A stretch of 37,894 nucleotides of DNA from an uncultured Nostoc sp. (GTDB taxonomy: Bacteria; Cyanobacteriota; Cyanobacteriia; Cyanobacteriales; Nostocaceae), in contig NZ_CALMFY010000055.1 of the NCBI RefSeq assembly GCF_937863485.1, positions 1 to 37,894 of the forward strand, read 5' to 3'. Numbering within the stretch: the first letter of the stretch is position 1; each line of letters starts with the position of its first letter. The position numbers were made by a program, and so were the translations under genes. The notes under the pieces were generated by a model that worked only from the letters and a program-made list of their open reading frames with translations, searched no databases and was not told the origin of the DNA. Positions 15,892 through 26,400 of this stretch are shown in pieces.

Positions 15892-16968
15892 TTAACGAAC
15901 TGCCCCTTGAGCAGAAACAGTATCAATTGGCTTCATCAGGTACAGCCGCAATAACTGCCAGCCATTGGAGATGTAAAGCGGCAGTTTCTGGAAGAATTGC
16001 AGGAATTTGGGAGTGTTAGAGTTAGCGAGCGCACTCAGCTTCTGATTATTGCTTATACAAGTATCCAACCGTTGATAAAACTCTGGATTCTCTACATCCA
16101 GCATCAGCGGGAATACCCTACCTGCGTTTTCGTTAGTCTTCTGAATAACATGGATGTCGTATTCTCGCGCATCCAATCCAAGGGTGGCATAAAAGTCCTT
16201 GCGTTGGATGTCATTGAGATACATTGTCGCAAACACCGACAAGAGGAAGAACCGACTCCACAGCCGTGCTTTCCAATCATTCAATATTTGCGGCTGGGAT
16301 TTCATGATCGCATCGAAGAAATCCCCGTGACGGTTTTCATCTTGACACCAGTTTTCAAAGAACCGGAAGATTGGATAAATCCGGTCTTCGGGATGTGCTT
16401 CTAAGTGGCGATAAATGGTGATATAGCGCCAATAACCAATCTTTTCAGAAAGATAAGTGGCGTAAAAGATGAATTTTGGCTTAAAGAAGGTATAATTGCG
16501 GCTCTTAGTCAAAAACCCTAAATCTAGGGACAGATTAAAGTCCGACATAGCTTTGTTCAAAAAGCCAGCGTGACGTGCTTCATCCCGTGACATCAGGTTA
16601 AAGCACTCTGCCAAAACGGGGCTTTTGCCTTTCAAGCGACGACCGAGTTCTTTATACAGCAAAAAGCCAGAAAACTCTGCCGTACATGAACGTTCTAAAA
16701 ATTCAACGAACAACCGACGAGTCTCCCCATCAATATGATCCCAGGATTGTTCAAACTCGGCATCCCGAACAAAGTGATGGCGGTTGTAGTCAGTGCGAAA
16801 CTCTTCGAGAATGGCTCTTAACTCGTCTTCGTTAACGGAGATGTCCATCCGCGCCATTTCATCAAAATCGGTAGTATAAAACCGAGGTGTTAACAGGGTT
16901 TCTTTTGCCGGGACTTTAATCCCTGGCCGGATTTCTTCAAAGCCTGGTTTTTTGAGGGAATCTACCAT
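15892..16968 (-). CDS. acsF: Mg-protoporphyrin IX monomethyl ester (oxidative) cyclase, aerobic
   Basis: Diiron oxygenase that forms the isocyclic E ring of chlorophyll, using O2 and reductant. The 358-residue protein is the normal length and shows the carboxylate-bridged diiron ligands: Glu98 in TAEFSGF, Glu130xxHis133 in SRDEARHAG, Glu175 in LSEKIGY and Glu211xxHis214 in CQDENRHGD. The C terminus (LRLYLMKP) is also typical. Cyanobacteria often have two cyclases (chlA_I for oxic and chlA_II for micro-oxic conditions); which one this is cannot be settled by eye, although isolation from hemO/hemN genes is more like the main aerobic form. A strong terminator follows at 15833-15865. Confidence 0.95.
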   Translation of the reverse strand: MVDSLKKPGFEEIRPGIKVPAKETLLTPRFYTTDFDEMARMDISVNEDELRAILEEFRTDYNRHHFVRDAEFEQSWDHIDGETRRLFVEFLERSCTAEFSGFLLYKELGRRLKGKSPVLAECFNLMSRDEARHAGFLNKAMSDFNLSLDLGFLTKSRNYTFFKPKFIFYATYLSEKIGYWRYITIYRHLEAHPEDRIYPIFRFFENWCQDENRHGDFFDAIMKSQPQILNDWKARLWSRFFLLSVFATMYLNDIQRKDFYATLGLDAREYDIHVIQKTNENAGRVFPLMLDVENPEFYQRLDTCISNNQKLSALANSNTPKFLQFFQKLPLYISNGWQLLRLYLMKPIDTVSAQGAVR

Positions 16969-17691
16969 GTCTTGATTGCTCTTTCGTCTTTATTATCTTA
17001 AGTAGACCCTTCGGGTGACGCTCCTACGTCGCTACCGCTACGCTAATGGCAGTTCCTCATAGGGAAACCCCCATCGCCTTTGGCGTCTCCCCTTGGGAGA
17101 AGACCGAACTGACTCACCAGAAAGCCAAGGGTAAAGCTCTGGCAAGGCGCAACAGCCCACAAGAATCCAATTGTATAAAGTTCAGTCTACCAAGGTACGG
17201 GTTATAAATTTGCAAGCGAAACATTAAGAGTTGCAACAATAATTCAATGTTTGCGGAATCAAAAATCGCGGATTGGTAGTCAAATAAACGTAGTTCAGTG
17301 ATCAGGATTGTTTTGATCAAGTGGATTAGGACGCTCCTCTTGTATTCTCAAAGCACTACTATCTCAGTAATTTTCTTTGGTTCTTACTACAATAAATTAA
17401 TGCGGTTTTCTCAATACATTGATCATCTTAAAATTAACAATCCATGACTAGCATAATTACTGAAAAATTCTAATTATTTTAGTGATATCTTGCACCCTTT
17501 CCAATAACTGTAGGTTGGACACTGCCCATAACGTCAAATTATAGTTGGAGCGAACATCACTACCCACCTACAAAAATTGCCAGAAAGCAACTGGTGTAAG
17601 ATGTAAATCTAGCTATTCATGCTTGGTATAAAAAACAGTATGGAAAAACTATCTTAGACAACAAGAGCAAATCCAAAGAGTTGAAAACAAG
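16969..17691. other. 723-bp gene-free interval with dispersed repeats
   Basis: The left part (17003-17105) holds Nostoc-type GC-rich palindromes such as GACCCTTCGGGT and TCTCCCCTTGGGAGA. A 68-codon minus frame at 17114-17320 has no coding character and was rejected. A small inverted repeat element lies at 17509-17572. The interval must contain the acsF promoter near its left end and that of the TM2 gene at its right end. Confidence 0.45.
17509..17572. repeat. 64-bp element with 10-bp terminal inverted repeats
   Basis: TGTAGGTTGG (17509-17518) and CCCACCTACA (17563-17572) are inverted copies with one mismatch. The sequence type (TGTAGGTTGG ... CCACCTACA) resembles the widespread palindromic mini-elements of filamentous cyanobacteria. 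It may be a non-autonomous mobile scar. Confidence 0.5.
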
Positions 17692-18186
17692 ATGAATCTT
17701 GAAAACAATCAGCAAAAAGACCGACTTCTTGTCTCTTACATCTTGTGTGCAGTCGGATTTTTCGGGGTGGGAGGGCTGCACCGTTTCTACAATGGCAAGA
17801 TCGGGACTGGGTTGTTGTGGCTGTTGACCGGTGGTGTGTTTGGTATAGGACAGGTCGTGGATTTGTTCTTCATGCCCGGTATGGTTGACGAATACGAATA
17901 CAAACTAAGACTAAAAGCGGGTGTATCTCCCTTTGGTGTGCCGTTAAATCAAGCAGTGGTTGCCTCTGAAGTTCACCGCCCAACAGGCAACCAACTGATG
18001 ATGAAACTGATCGAAGCGGCGGAAAGCAAAGGTGGTATTTTAACTGTCACTCAAGGGGTAAAATTCACCGGAGCTAGCTTTGTCGAAGTGGAAGCTACTC
18101 TCAATGAGATGTACAAATCAGGTTACGTGAAAATTGATAACGACCCCAATACTGGAGCCGTTACTTACCATTTCCACGAACTTTAA
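17692..18186 (+). CDS. TM2-domain membrane protein
   Basis: A 164-residue protein. Residues about 12-60 form a TM2 domain: two hydrophobic helices ([19 protein letters not shown] and [20 protein letters not shown]) joined by the family HRFYxGKxxTGxL turn. A cytosolic tail follows. The tail (about 105-164: [20 protein letters not shown], then [20 protein letters not shown]) looks like a small winged-helix fold, giving a membrane-tethered HTH architecture that recurs in cyanobacterial TM2 proteins. The role is unknown. No operon partner is evident. Confidence 0.87.
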   Translation: MNLENNQQKDRLLVSYILCAVGFFGVGGLHRFYNGKIGTGLLWLLTGGVFGIGQVVDLFFMPGMVDEYEYKLRLKAGVSPFGVPLNQAVVASEVHRPTGNQLMMKLIEAAESKGGILTVTQGVKFTGASFVEVEATLNEMYKSGYVKIDNDPNTGAVTYHFHEL

Positions 18187-18240
18187 GGGGAGTGGGGAAG
18201 AAGCAGGGGAGTAGCGGGCAGAGGGCAAGGAGGAGAATAA
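18187..18240. repeat. Purine-rich G-tract minisatellite
   Basis: Directly after the TM2 stop: GGGGAGTGGGGAAG, then GCAGGGGAGTAGCGGGCAGAGGG. Similar purine/pyrimidine runs occur at 243-260 (complement) and 23341-23375. At least four G-tracts within 45 bases could form a G-quadruplex in single-stranded form. These runs are common in Nostoc intergenic DNA. Confidence 0.4.
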
Positions 18241-18307
18241 AAAATTACCTCTTTCCCCTCTGCTCTCAACAAGAACTGCCTCTCTGCCTCTTTTCAATGC
18301 CCAATGA

Positions 18308-19096
18308 CTAATTTATACCTAACCACTTTTGACCGTCCAAGCGTTGAACTAAGCCAAATACCAATAAATCGAGTGTAATTCTGCGCTCATCGATTAAGAA
18401 TGACTCAAGAGTGCTAGGTTTTTTGCCTTCATTACAGGAAAATCCCTTTTTCCCTTGAATATCTTCTTCGGGGAAATACAAGTTAAACTGACGCAGACCG
18501 ATTTCTGTCCAACTGCCGATAATTTGCCAGCATTCTTCGGCGGATTCAAAGCCAGTGATTGGCACCTTTTGCTTGGCAAAAGACACCTGTAAATCTTGCA
18601 CACCTTGTTGAGCGATCGCTTTTTGTAAAGCTGGCAAGTAATCTTGCTCGATGAACTCTACAAATGGCTTATCTTCAACAGCTGGAGCTTTTTCCTTTTT
18701 GGCGGCTTTAGCTGCGGCGGCTGGTTTTTCTCCTGTTGCTGCGGCTTTTTCGCCTCCTGCGGCTTTTTCTCCTGTTGCTGCGGCTTTTTCGCCTTCTGGG
18801 GCTTTAGCTGCGGCGGCTGGTTTTTCTCCTGTTGCTGCGGCGGCTGCGGGTTTTTCGCCTCCTGCGGCTTTAGCTGCGGGTTTTTCTCGCTTGGGTGGTA
18901 CAGCAGCGGGTTTAGCAGCATTGGGGTTATCTTCAGGATTTGCGGCTTTAGGATCTGGCGCGTTGGCAGTAGGAATATCTGTGGCTTCGGGTGAGTCTGT
19001 ACTAGGAGCGTGTTCTTCAGCTACACTGGGAGCTTGCTTGTCAACAGTGCTGGGAGCTACTTCTCCCGCTTGATTGTGATTGGTTTGGTCTGCCAT
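18308..19096 (-). CDS. Ala/Lys/Pro-rich protein with C-terminal DUF2996-like domain
   Basis: A 262-residue protein in two parts. Residues 1-145 are low complexity, with repeats of GEKPAAAAKA / GEKAAATGEKA type, so this part is probably disordered. Residues about 146-262 are a folded domain (FVEFIEQDYLPALQKAIAQQ, CWQIIGSWTEIGLRQFNLYF, RRITLDLLVFGLVQRLDGQK) that I take to be DUF2996, a family of cyanobacteria and plastid lineages with unknown function. AAGGA lies upstream of the ATG. Repetitive DNA at 18700-18880 makes the length of the linker prone to slippage between strains. No signal peptide, so likely cytosolic or thylakoid-peripheral. Confidence 0.78.
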   Translation of the reverse strand: MADQTNHNQAGEVAPSTVDKQAPSVAEEHAPSTDSPEATDIPTANAPDPKAANPEDNPNAAKPAAVPPKREKPAAKAAGGEKPAAAAATGEKPAAAAKAPEGEKAAATGEKAAGGEKAAATGEKPAAAAKAAKKEKAPAVEDKPFVEFIEQDYLPALQKAIAQQGVQDLQVSFAKQKVPITGFESAEECWQIIGSWTEIGLRQFNLYFPEEDIQGKKGFSCNEGKKPSTLESFLIDERRITLDLLVFGLVQRLDGQKWLGIN

Positions 19097-19457
19097 TGCT
19101 CAGGTCAATCCTTTAATCTAGCTTTCGGAGCGATCGCTCACCTTGAGGTATCGGGTATTTTCATTTTGACATAATAGTACCGCAAGGCAATAATAACTGT
19201 ACAGTTAAAAATAACGCAAAGGCTTAGGACATAAGCTTTCTTCCCTTCTGTCCCCTGCCCTTCAATTTTGGATTTGCGGTTTTAGATTGTTCAATAGTAC
19301 GATGTTTTGCATCCTGTGTAGAGATGTGTCTATACCGTAGCTTAAAAAGGGGGAGATTTTAAGAGCTAACTTTTTAAAGGGATTGGGGAGTCTTTTCTAC
19401 GTAAGTCTTATTCAATCTAAAATCCAAAATCTAAAATCTAAAATTCTTCTGCCTCAC
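19097..19457. repeat. Gene-free interval with short tandem repeats
   Basis: No gene. It contains HIP1 (about 19131) upstream of the DUF2996-like gene and, at 19413-19445, a run of 9-10-bp A/T-rich short tandem repeats (ATCTAAAAT / ATCCAAAATCTAAAATC) of the same type as 223-238. STRRs of this kind are a hallmark of heterocyst-forming cyanobacteria. Confidence 0.5.
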
Positions 19458-20513
19458 TCAAATCCCCTTGAATCCCATACCAGTTTCTACCTGTTGGTGT
19501 GCTTGGGTAGAACTTACCTTACCAGACGCAATGCTAGAAGTTTGACGCCAAATACCAACTTGGCTTAAGAATAGACCTACTAAAATCAAGCTACCGCCAA
19601 TATATTGAGGTCGGGTAGGAGCTTCACCTAAAATTAAATAGGCTGCGAGAATGCCCACAATTGGGCTAAATGAGCTAACTAAGGAAGCCATAGATACAGT
19701 GGAAGTTTTCAAGCCTTTAATTAAAAAAGACTGACCTACTACTACAATCAATCCACCATAGAGAAACATCCATTGCCACAAGAACGGTGAGAGGACGTTA
19801 GCAAAATGATCGCTGCCATAGACGACTAAAGCAATGAGGAAAAAGATTACGGTTCCTAGTGCAGTCCGAAAGATGCTATGGATTCCTAGAGGGATCTGCG
19901 AAAGGTGTTTCTTACCAATAATCGTCGAAACACCTATGGCCGCTGATCCTACTGCTGCCAAAAGTTCCCCTATGCCTAAACTGAAACCTCCCATGTTCAT
20001 CATGGCATCTGTTGAAGGCTGAAGGATGATAGTTAGGATAACACCGATAAACGCTGCGATCGCTCCGATAAATTCCCAAATATTTACCCGTTCCCTCAAT
20101 AACCAGACTGATAAAGCCAGAGTTAGAGGCGGTTCCAAACGTCCCACCAAGATGACATTGTTCACTCCTGTGAGTGCAAATGCCTGGAAAATTAAGCCAG
20201 GGGCCAACGCTCCCGATAAAATAGCTACTGCTGTTAGACTGACCCAATCCTGACTTGAGAGTTGCTTCAAAGTAGCTTTGTTCCACTGTCGCCCATAGAT
20301 TAGGATCAGAAGTATCAAGGCGCAAAGGTTTCCCACAAATAAAACATTACAAAAAGAAATCGGATTGCGATTGCTTATGAAATGTTCAGCACCAATTTCT
20401 GTTAGCTTCCGGGTAACTGCGCCAGATGCTGCAAAAATTAGCATTGCTAGCCAGAGATATGTTTGTCCCGAAATTCTATGAATTAGGCGATGTGGTCTTT
20501 TGGGTCTAGTCAC
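19458..20513 (-). CDS. EamA/DMT-family membrane transporter
   Basis: A 351-residue drug/metabolite-transporter-superfamily protein with about ten hydrophobic helices in two EamA halves. The first half contains LVGRLEPPLTLALSVWLLRE. The second half contains SMASLVSSFSPIVGILAAYL then ILGEAPTRPQYIGGSLILVG, the usual end of an EamA repeat. The substrate (amino acid, metabolite or drug export) cannot be told. The start at 20513 is GTG; the next Met (MLIFAASG) would cut off the first helix, so GTG is preferred. Convergent with nothing; a C-terminal hydrophilic tail of about 30 residues is odd but short. Confidence 0.88.
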   Translation of the reverse strand: MTRPKRPHRLIHRISGQTYLWLAMLIFAASGAVTRKLTEIGAEHFISNRNPISFCNVLFVGNLCALILLILIYGRQWNKATLKQLSSQDWVSLTAVAILSGALAPGLIFQAFALTGVNNVILVGRLEPPLTLALSVWLLRERVNIWEFIGAIAAFIGVILTIILQPSTDAMMNMGGFSLGIGELLAAVGSAAIGVSTIIGKKHLSQIPLGIHSIFRTALGTVIFFLIALVVYGSDHFANVLSPFLWQWMFLYGGLIVVVGQSFLIKGLKTSTVSMASLVSSFSPIVGILAAYLILGEAPTRPQYIGGSLILVGLFLSQVGIWRQTSSIASGKVSSTQAHQQVETGMGFKGI

Positions 20514-20768
20514 AATAACACTACTGCAATCAAAGCATTGCTCATTATATTAAGTTGCCGTCATTCAGTTCTGAATAAGGTTTTGTTGAGAAAATACTTA
20601 AATTCTGCTGTGACTTGGAGTAACCATGATTGCCTGAGAAAGTGCTGAGAATCAACTAAATTTTCTCAAAGGATAAATTCATGAAAATAGTGGCTTAGTT
20701 TCAATCAACTCTCACTCCCACCTGAGATGCTTGGGATGTTCAGGATAAAACAAAGAAGAGAGTAACAA

Positions 20769-21131
20769 ATGAAACTTGCACCCATACTTACAAGTGTCGC
20801 TTTGGTTGGTTTTCTCACAGTTTGGGACGCACCATTAAAGGTGATCAATCCGTTATTAGTGCAGGCATCAGCAGCCCAAGAAATGTCTCTAACACAGAAA
20901 TTAGACTTGCTAACTAAGAGTAAGGGTAAGATTGGTAGTGGTGATCAACTACGTCGTTTCTTTTACGGTGACTTGGAGCCAATCGGTATCCAGGTAGGTG
21001 GTGCAGGTCACGTAGTTAACCTTTACAACAAAGCCAATGATATCACATTCGCTTACTGTTCATACTACGATGTGATTGTAGCAATTAAGAAAGGTAAAGT
21101 GACTAAGTTTGAACCCAGTGAAGTGAAGTAA
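20769..21131 (+). CDS. Small exported hypothetical protein
   Basis: A 120-residue protein. The N terminus looks like a signal peptide (MKLAPILTSVALVGFLTVWD, with a likely cleavage near VQASAAQ at about residue 36). The mature part (about 85 residues) has DLEPIGIQVGGAGHVVNLYN, then a Tyr/Cys-rich strand (TFAYCSYYDVIVAIKKGKV). No family recognised. AGAGAG precedes the ATG. It probably is a periplasmic or cell-surface protein. It stands alone between long non-coding stretches. Confidence 0.65.
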   Translation: MKLAPILTSVALVGFLTVWDAPLKVINPLLVQASAAQEMSLTQKLDLLTKSKGKIGSGDQLRRFFYGDLEPIGIQVGGAGHVVNLYNKANDITFAYCSYYDVIVAIKKGKVTKFEPSEVK

Positions 21132-21663
21132 TACTATATCCACTTTTCAATTAATATTTTGCTAAAACCAGAGGAGCTATTTGATTACATCTAGGTTGCG
21201 ATGTCTGACGACAAGCTACGTTGCATCCACGCCCTAGTAAAAGTCTGATTTAGTCCTCCACAAAAAGGCATTAAAGTTCTTGCAGAATCAGGTTAAAGGG
21301 CAAAGGTAAAAAGAAAATTTAATCTTTTTACCTTTAATGGCCCATTAATTTTATTTATTCTAGACATTGCCAGCTACCATAAAATTGAAGAAAGAGATTT
21401 GGGGACAAGGGGAATTTTGCAGATAGGGATTGAGATCCCACCTGAAACCCAAGAGGCAAGAAACGTCTGATAAAAATCGTGGAAAACTTAGCGGCACAGC
21501 TAGATTGCAGTGTACCCCAAGCATCAGGAAATAAAACAGCAACCCAAGCAACATCTGATTTTTGGAATTCACCATATATCGATGATTCCCATGCTGATTT
21601 TATTTCAGCGCAAATTGATAAATTAATCTTTAAATGATTATAAAATAATTTCACTGCTGTTTG

Positions 21664-21894
21664 TTACAGAAAATCAATTAATTCAGCAATTGCGATCGCC
21701 AAATTTCTTGTAGTAGCCCAACTCTCTAAATCAGCAGCTACTTGCATCAGTTGCTTATAGATTTTATCATCAATCCACATGCCAAACTCCTCCCGCACCT
21801 GATTAGCAGAAGTTAACATGATTACCAAATCCTGCACTGTTTCCAAGCCCACTACCATCATACAGGCTGGTGCCTTCTGTCCGAATTTCTCCAT
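21664..21894 (-). CDS. Possible small hypothetical protein, 76 residues
   Basis: Helical, soluble-looking sequence (QVREEFGMWIDDKIYKQLMQ, then LESWATTRNLAIAIAELIDFL). ATG start but no clear ribosome-binding site. It lies among decayed frames, so it may itself be the tail of a broken gene. A HIP1 site is inside. No family recognised. Confidence 0.3.
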   Translation of the reverse strand: MEKFGQKAPACMMVVGLETVQDLVIMLTSANQVREEFGMWIDDKIYKQLMQVAADLESWATTRNLAIAIAELIDFL

Positions 21895-22150
21895 TCGGGG
21901 CGGTATAAAGAGTTCTACGAGATTACTGCACCAGCAAAAGCCGAATTTCGACTTGACAGATTTGACGCAATCTTTGGATAAGGCGATCGCGCAATATCAT
22001 AATTACACCGGGCCAAAATCAGCTTAAACTGCCCCACAGACGTCTCAATCCCTCAAGCCAATTGTTGCAGTGAACAATCATAAGGTTATCTTTAGGTAGG
22101 TGCGCTGAATTGGTCATAAGCTCATCTAAATCTAGATTTGTGTGCAGGTT

Positions 22151-22286
22151 TTGACCTTAAGTCAATCTATCCTGCGTTACACTCAAGTGCAAGGCTAATA
22201 GCTGAAGTCCACTCAAGTGGATTGGAACCTTTTATTAGTCCTGTTTAAAGGACTTTGGTTATTGGTTCCAGGGATTAAAATCCCTG
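22151..22286. repeat. Series of five small palindromes upstream of infC
   Basis: Within 136 bp there are five hairpins: TTGACCTTAAGTCAA (22151-22165), CACTCAAGTG (22190-22199), TCCACTCAAGTGGA (22208-22221), AGTCCTGTTTAAAGGACT (22237-22254) and CAGGGATTAAAATCCCTG (22269-22286). They resemble the multi-hairpin dispersed repeats of Nostoc species (GCTGAAGTCC...GGACTT type). They end about 330 bp before infC. They may form a structured RNA if transcribed, or be a mobile repeat cluster. Confidence 0.6.
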
Positions 22287-22618
22287 CTGGGTGAGTCGGT
22301 AAGCGAAAACTTCATTAGTTTTGCTAGATGTCCTGCATCTGTGATCAAGGTATTCTGGAGATATGTTGCTCAATGCGATCACAAAAAGTATTGCATTGCG
22401 AAATAATTGTAATAATATTTAACATGATTTGATGTTGTGTTATTTAGATTAACTATTGCAAAGAAATTCTTTCAAAGTCAGTAGAATGACAAATACAACC
22501 AGGCAACTATTTTATAGATTAGTTACCCTAGAACTGTAGACTATGTTTTTATTTTGCCTCTGCGGCATACCAATCAAGACCATACCAAATCCTTCATTAA
22601 GAGCTCCCACAAATCATA

Positions 22619-23152
22619 ATGCCTGTGATTGAGAAGAAAAGAACTCGCGATCTGCCCCAAATTAACGAACGAATTCGCTTCCCCAAAATTCGGGTGATTG
22701 ACACTGACGGTGCCCAACTGGGAATTATGCCCCCACTGGAAGCACTACAACTAGCAGAAGAAAAAGAGTTAGATTTGGTGCTACTCAGTGATAAAGCTGA
22801 CCCACCAGTTTGTCGGATTATGGACTACGGGAAATATAAGTTTGAGCAGGAGAAAAAAGCACGAGAAGCCCGGAAAAAGCAGCACACGGCTGATGTCAAA
22901 GAAGTTAAGATGCGCTACAAAATAGAAGAACACGACTACAACGTGCGTGTCAAGCAAGCAGAGCGCTTTTTAAAAGATGGCGATAAAGTCAAAGCTACTG
23001 TGATGTTCCGGGGTCGAGAAATTCAACACAGCGACCTAGCAGAAGATTTGCTCAAGCGAATGGCAACGGATTTGGAGCCATTTGGTGAGGTTCAACAAAT
23101 GCCTAAAAAAGAAGGGCGAAACATGATGATGCTCATCTCGCCCAAAAAATAA
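22619..23152 (+). CDS. infC: Translation initiation factor IF-3
   Basis: A 177-residue protein that binds the 30S subunit, blocks premature 50S joining and proofreads initiator codon selection. It has the N-terminal domain ([20 protein letters not shown], then [20 protein letters not shown]), the linker helix ([17 protein letters not shown]) and the C-terminal domain ([39 protein letters not shown]). The start is ATG (AATCATAATGCC), unlike the AUU start that lets E. coli IF-3 repress its own synthesis, so that control is not expected here. rpmI and rplT, its neighbours in many bacteria, are absent. A terminator follows directly. Confidence 0.95.
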   Translation: MPVIEKKRTRDLPQINERIRFPKIRVIDTDGAQLGIMPPLEALQLAEEKELDLVLLSDKADPPVCRIMDYGKYKFEQEKKAREARKKQHTADVKEVKMRYKIEEHDYNVRVKQAERFLKDGDKVKATVMFRGREIQHSDLAEDLLKRMATDLEPFGEVQQMPKKEGRNMMMLISPKK

Positions 23153-23184
23153 TTCTCTAACTAGTTTAATAGACCAAGTTTGAA

Positions 23185-23220
23185 AATCCCCTGACTTATA
23201 ACCAGGGGATTTTTTCGTTT
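23185..23220 (+). terminator. infC: Rho-independent terminator of infC
   Basis: AATCCCCTG (23185-23193) pairs with CAGGGGATT (23203-23211) around a 9-nt loop, followed by a T-run (TTTTT then CGTTTTTCG). It lies 33 bp after the infC stop. Confidence 0.92.
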
Positions 23221-23443
23221 TTCGTTTGGATACAACATGCGCCCAAAGGTACTGAGGTCATTTAAATTTATCGAAAATCGATAGTCCTGAAGGCTGAGTG
23301 GGAAACATAAGACTCAGTTGCTCAGGACTTTTGCTATTTCCAGGAGATGAGGGACGAGGAGGACAAGGAAGTATTTTCTTTTCTTGGAACGCCAGATCCC
23401 AACTCGCCTATTGCGCGGTGATACTACCAGAAAATAAAACTGC

Positions 23444-26400
23444 ATGGAACTGAAAAATCACTGGTTGGCTGCAAATAAAGTTGCTTTACCACGACTACTA
23501 CAGTGGGTGAATCTCCGACCAGAGGAGAGTGAACGGACTCGGATAATGTTTGTTTTTTACACAACTGTATGTGTAGGATTGCGGTGGGCAGAGGACAGTA
23601 CGGTGGCGCTATTTTTGGATAAATACGGAACTAACCTACTGCCGTGGATGTATATTGCCAGTGCCGTTATGAGTGCAGGACTGGTTTTTTTATACTCTTG
23701 GTTACAAAAGATTTTTCCCTTACGCAGGGTGATTGTAGCGATCGCGCCTTGCATGTTAATGCCATTAGTTTTATTAGTTGTATTACGTTGGGGAGCGCAC
23801 TTTTCCTACCTGGCAGTGATTTCGGTATTTCTGCTGCGGCTGTGGGTAGATGCACTTTATGTGGTCAATGACCTCAACACCTCCATCGTCGCCAACCAAC
23901 TATTTAACATTCGGGAGATTAAGCGCACTTACCCACTGGTGAGTAGTGGTCTTTTGGTAGCAGATGTGATTAGTGGCTTTAGTTTGCCTTGGCTAGTGCA
24001 ATACACCACGCTGAATAAGATCATCCTGATCGCCTGTACAGTAATTTTATTCGGATCGGGGATTCTCTTCTATTTAACTCATCACTATCGAGCAGCTTTT
24101 CCTGAAACTCCACAAAGACTAATTTCTGAAGAACAAACCTCACGAGAGCGTTTCATTAAAAGTCCGCTGAAACGCTATGTCTGGCAATTGTTTGCCTTTG
24201 TGGGTCTGTTGCAAGTCATTGGGTTGTTAGTAGATTTTCAATATCTGCGCGAACTTCAATCTAATTTGGGTGATCGAGAACTCGCTAGCTTCTTGGGTCT
24301 TTTTGGTGGCATGTTAGGACTGTGTGAGTTGTTGTTGCAGTGGTTTATTTCCAGCCGACTCATCGAACGGATGGGGGTATTTTTCACAGCCACACTTTTA
24401 CCAATCACTGTAGGCTTTTCACTACCAGGAGTGCTGGTATTCCTGAATTTAATTCCAGCCATACAATCGCAAAGCTTTTTTTGGGGTCTAGTGATTGTTA
24501 AATTCTGCGATGAACTTCTGCGCTACACCTTTGTCATGAGTAGCGGCCCCATCCTGTACCAACCGATTCCAGAGGCAATTCGCAGCCGGATGCAGACTTT
24601 ATCTGGTGGAACCGCCGAAGCGATCGCTACAGGTTTGACAGGAGCGCTAATTTTTGTAACTCTATTGTTTTGTGGGAGGTTTGTACCTGTACCCCTGCAA
24701 AAGTGGGTGTTGGTAGCAGAAACAATGCTGATAGCTAGTGCCTGTTTAAAAGTAGTTTGGGAATTGCGATCGCGCTATGTTGAACTGTTAGTCTTAAGTG
24801 TGGCACGGGGTCACTTAAGTGCAACGAATGTGGGTCTGCGATTCTTTAAGCAGGGGGTAGTCAAAGCTTTAGCAGAAAAAGGCAGTGAGGCTGATAAACG
24901 TTCTTGTATTGAACTTTTAGCCCAAATTGATTCCCTTGGAGCTGCGGAAGTTTTAGCACCCCTATTATTCAAGTTAACCCCAGATTTGCAGCGCCAAAGT
25001 TTGGAGGTGATGCTGATGGCAGGTGCCAATCCCGCTTATCTAGCCGCCATCCGTCCTTTGTTAGAACAACCCCAAGAAACTAACCCCGAAGTTTTTGCCT
25101 TGGCGCTACGCTACGTTTGGCTAGCTGAACCAAATCCCAATTTAAGTACTTTAGAAGAATACTTGAACCCCCGCCAAAACTCACTCATCCGCGCCACCGC
25201 CGCCGCTTTAGTCTTACGCCAGGGAACGCCCATGCAAAAGGTAGCTGCTACCCAAACCATGCGCCGGATGTTGACTCATAAGCAAGAACGGGAACGGGTG
25301 AATGGAGTCAGAGCGCTCAGAGAAGCAGTTTATTTGCAGGCGTTGCGGATTTACATCCCGAATTTATTACAAGATGAGTCCTTAAGGGTGCGCTGTGCCG
25401 TATTAGAAATGATTGCAGCAACCCATTTAGAGGAGTACTATTCGGCACTGATTGCAGCACTTTATTATAAATCAACCCGCAGTACAGCAATGTCAGCCCT
25501 AATACTACTGGAGAATGAAGCTGTAGAGATGCTGTTGCAGTTGGCTATCAATATTTACAAACCAGAAGTAGTGCGGATGTATGCTTGGCGGACTATTGCT
25601 CAAATTGGCACCCAGCAAGCATTAGAGACTTTATGGGAAAACTTGGAATCATCTTGGGGAACTACCAGGGATCATATTCTCCGCAGCTTACTAAAAATAC
25701 ATAAACAACCAGGAATTACAGGTTTAGTAGATCGGTTTTATGAAAGTCGAGTAGAAAATTTAATACAACAGGAATTAAAGTTTTTAGGTGAGATTTACGC
25801 CGCCTACATTGACTTCAAAACACTAGACGAAAAAGAAAATCATCAATCAAGTCAAAAGATTGTGATTGTCTCTGAATTACTACAACGCGCCCTCCTAGAA
25901 TTGGAATTGGATGTCAAAGATCGGCTGCTACTGTTACTGAGACTGCTTTACTCGCCAGAAAAGATGCAGGCAGCAGCATTTAATCTGCGATCGCTCTCAG
26001 TGGTAAACTTAGCGCGGGGCTTAGAAATCTTAGAGCATACCGTAATTCTGTCTTCAAAGTCTCTGTTGCTGAATACTTTAGATAACCGACCGCAGGCAGA
26101 AAAATTGCAACATCTTGTAGAAGCCAAGATCCTAGAATATGAAAATATGGTAGTTAGCGATCGCCTCCACAGATTGCTGATGTTGGGTAACTTGCTTTCT
26201 GACTGGTGCCTAGCTTGCTGTTTTCATTTTGCTCAAGTGACTCGCATCCGACTGACAAGTTCTGAGATTTTAATGAGTTTGCGTCATCCAACTGGCTTTG
26301 TCAGAGAAGCTGCGATCGCATACTTGCATCTGGTTTCACATCGCGTTCTCCTGCAAATCTTACCCCAGTTACAAAAAGATCCACATCCTTTAGTGGCTGC

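Larger units (their letters stand above)
21132..22618. other. 1.49-kb interval with gene remnants before infC
   Basis: No complete gene is convincing. Around 21395-21640 on the plus strand two frames together read like a broken protein (IGIEIPPETQEARNV, then after a one-frame shift KIVENLAAQLDCSVPQASG and SDFWNSPYIDDSHADFISAQ, stop at 21636). This is perhaps a decayed small antitoxin- or regulator-like gene. The minus ORF 21664-21894 is listed separately. On the plus strand 21898-22026 has pieces such as RYKEFYEITAPAKAEFRLDR and AIAQYHNYTGPKSA in different frames, again suggesting decay. The right half holds the palindrome series 22151-22286. Confidence 0.4.

Noticed and set aside
17114..17320. 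68-codon minus-strand ORF between acsF and the TM2 gene
   Set aside because: Leucine/isoleucine-rich by A/T content, no ribosome-binding site, overlaps repeat-derived DNA.
18644..19073. Two long plus-strand ORFs opposite the DUF2996-like gene
   Set aside because: They are shadows of the Ala/Lys repeat codons on the other strand (Gly/Cys/Phe or Ala/Phe periodic sequences).
22141..22300. tRNA gene (GGTTCCA-like word near 22264)
   Set aside because: No acceptor stem, anticodon loop or D-arm can be drawn; the word belongs to a simple palindrome.
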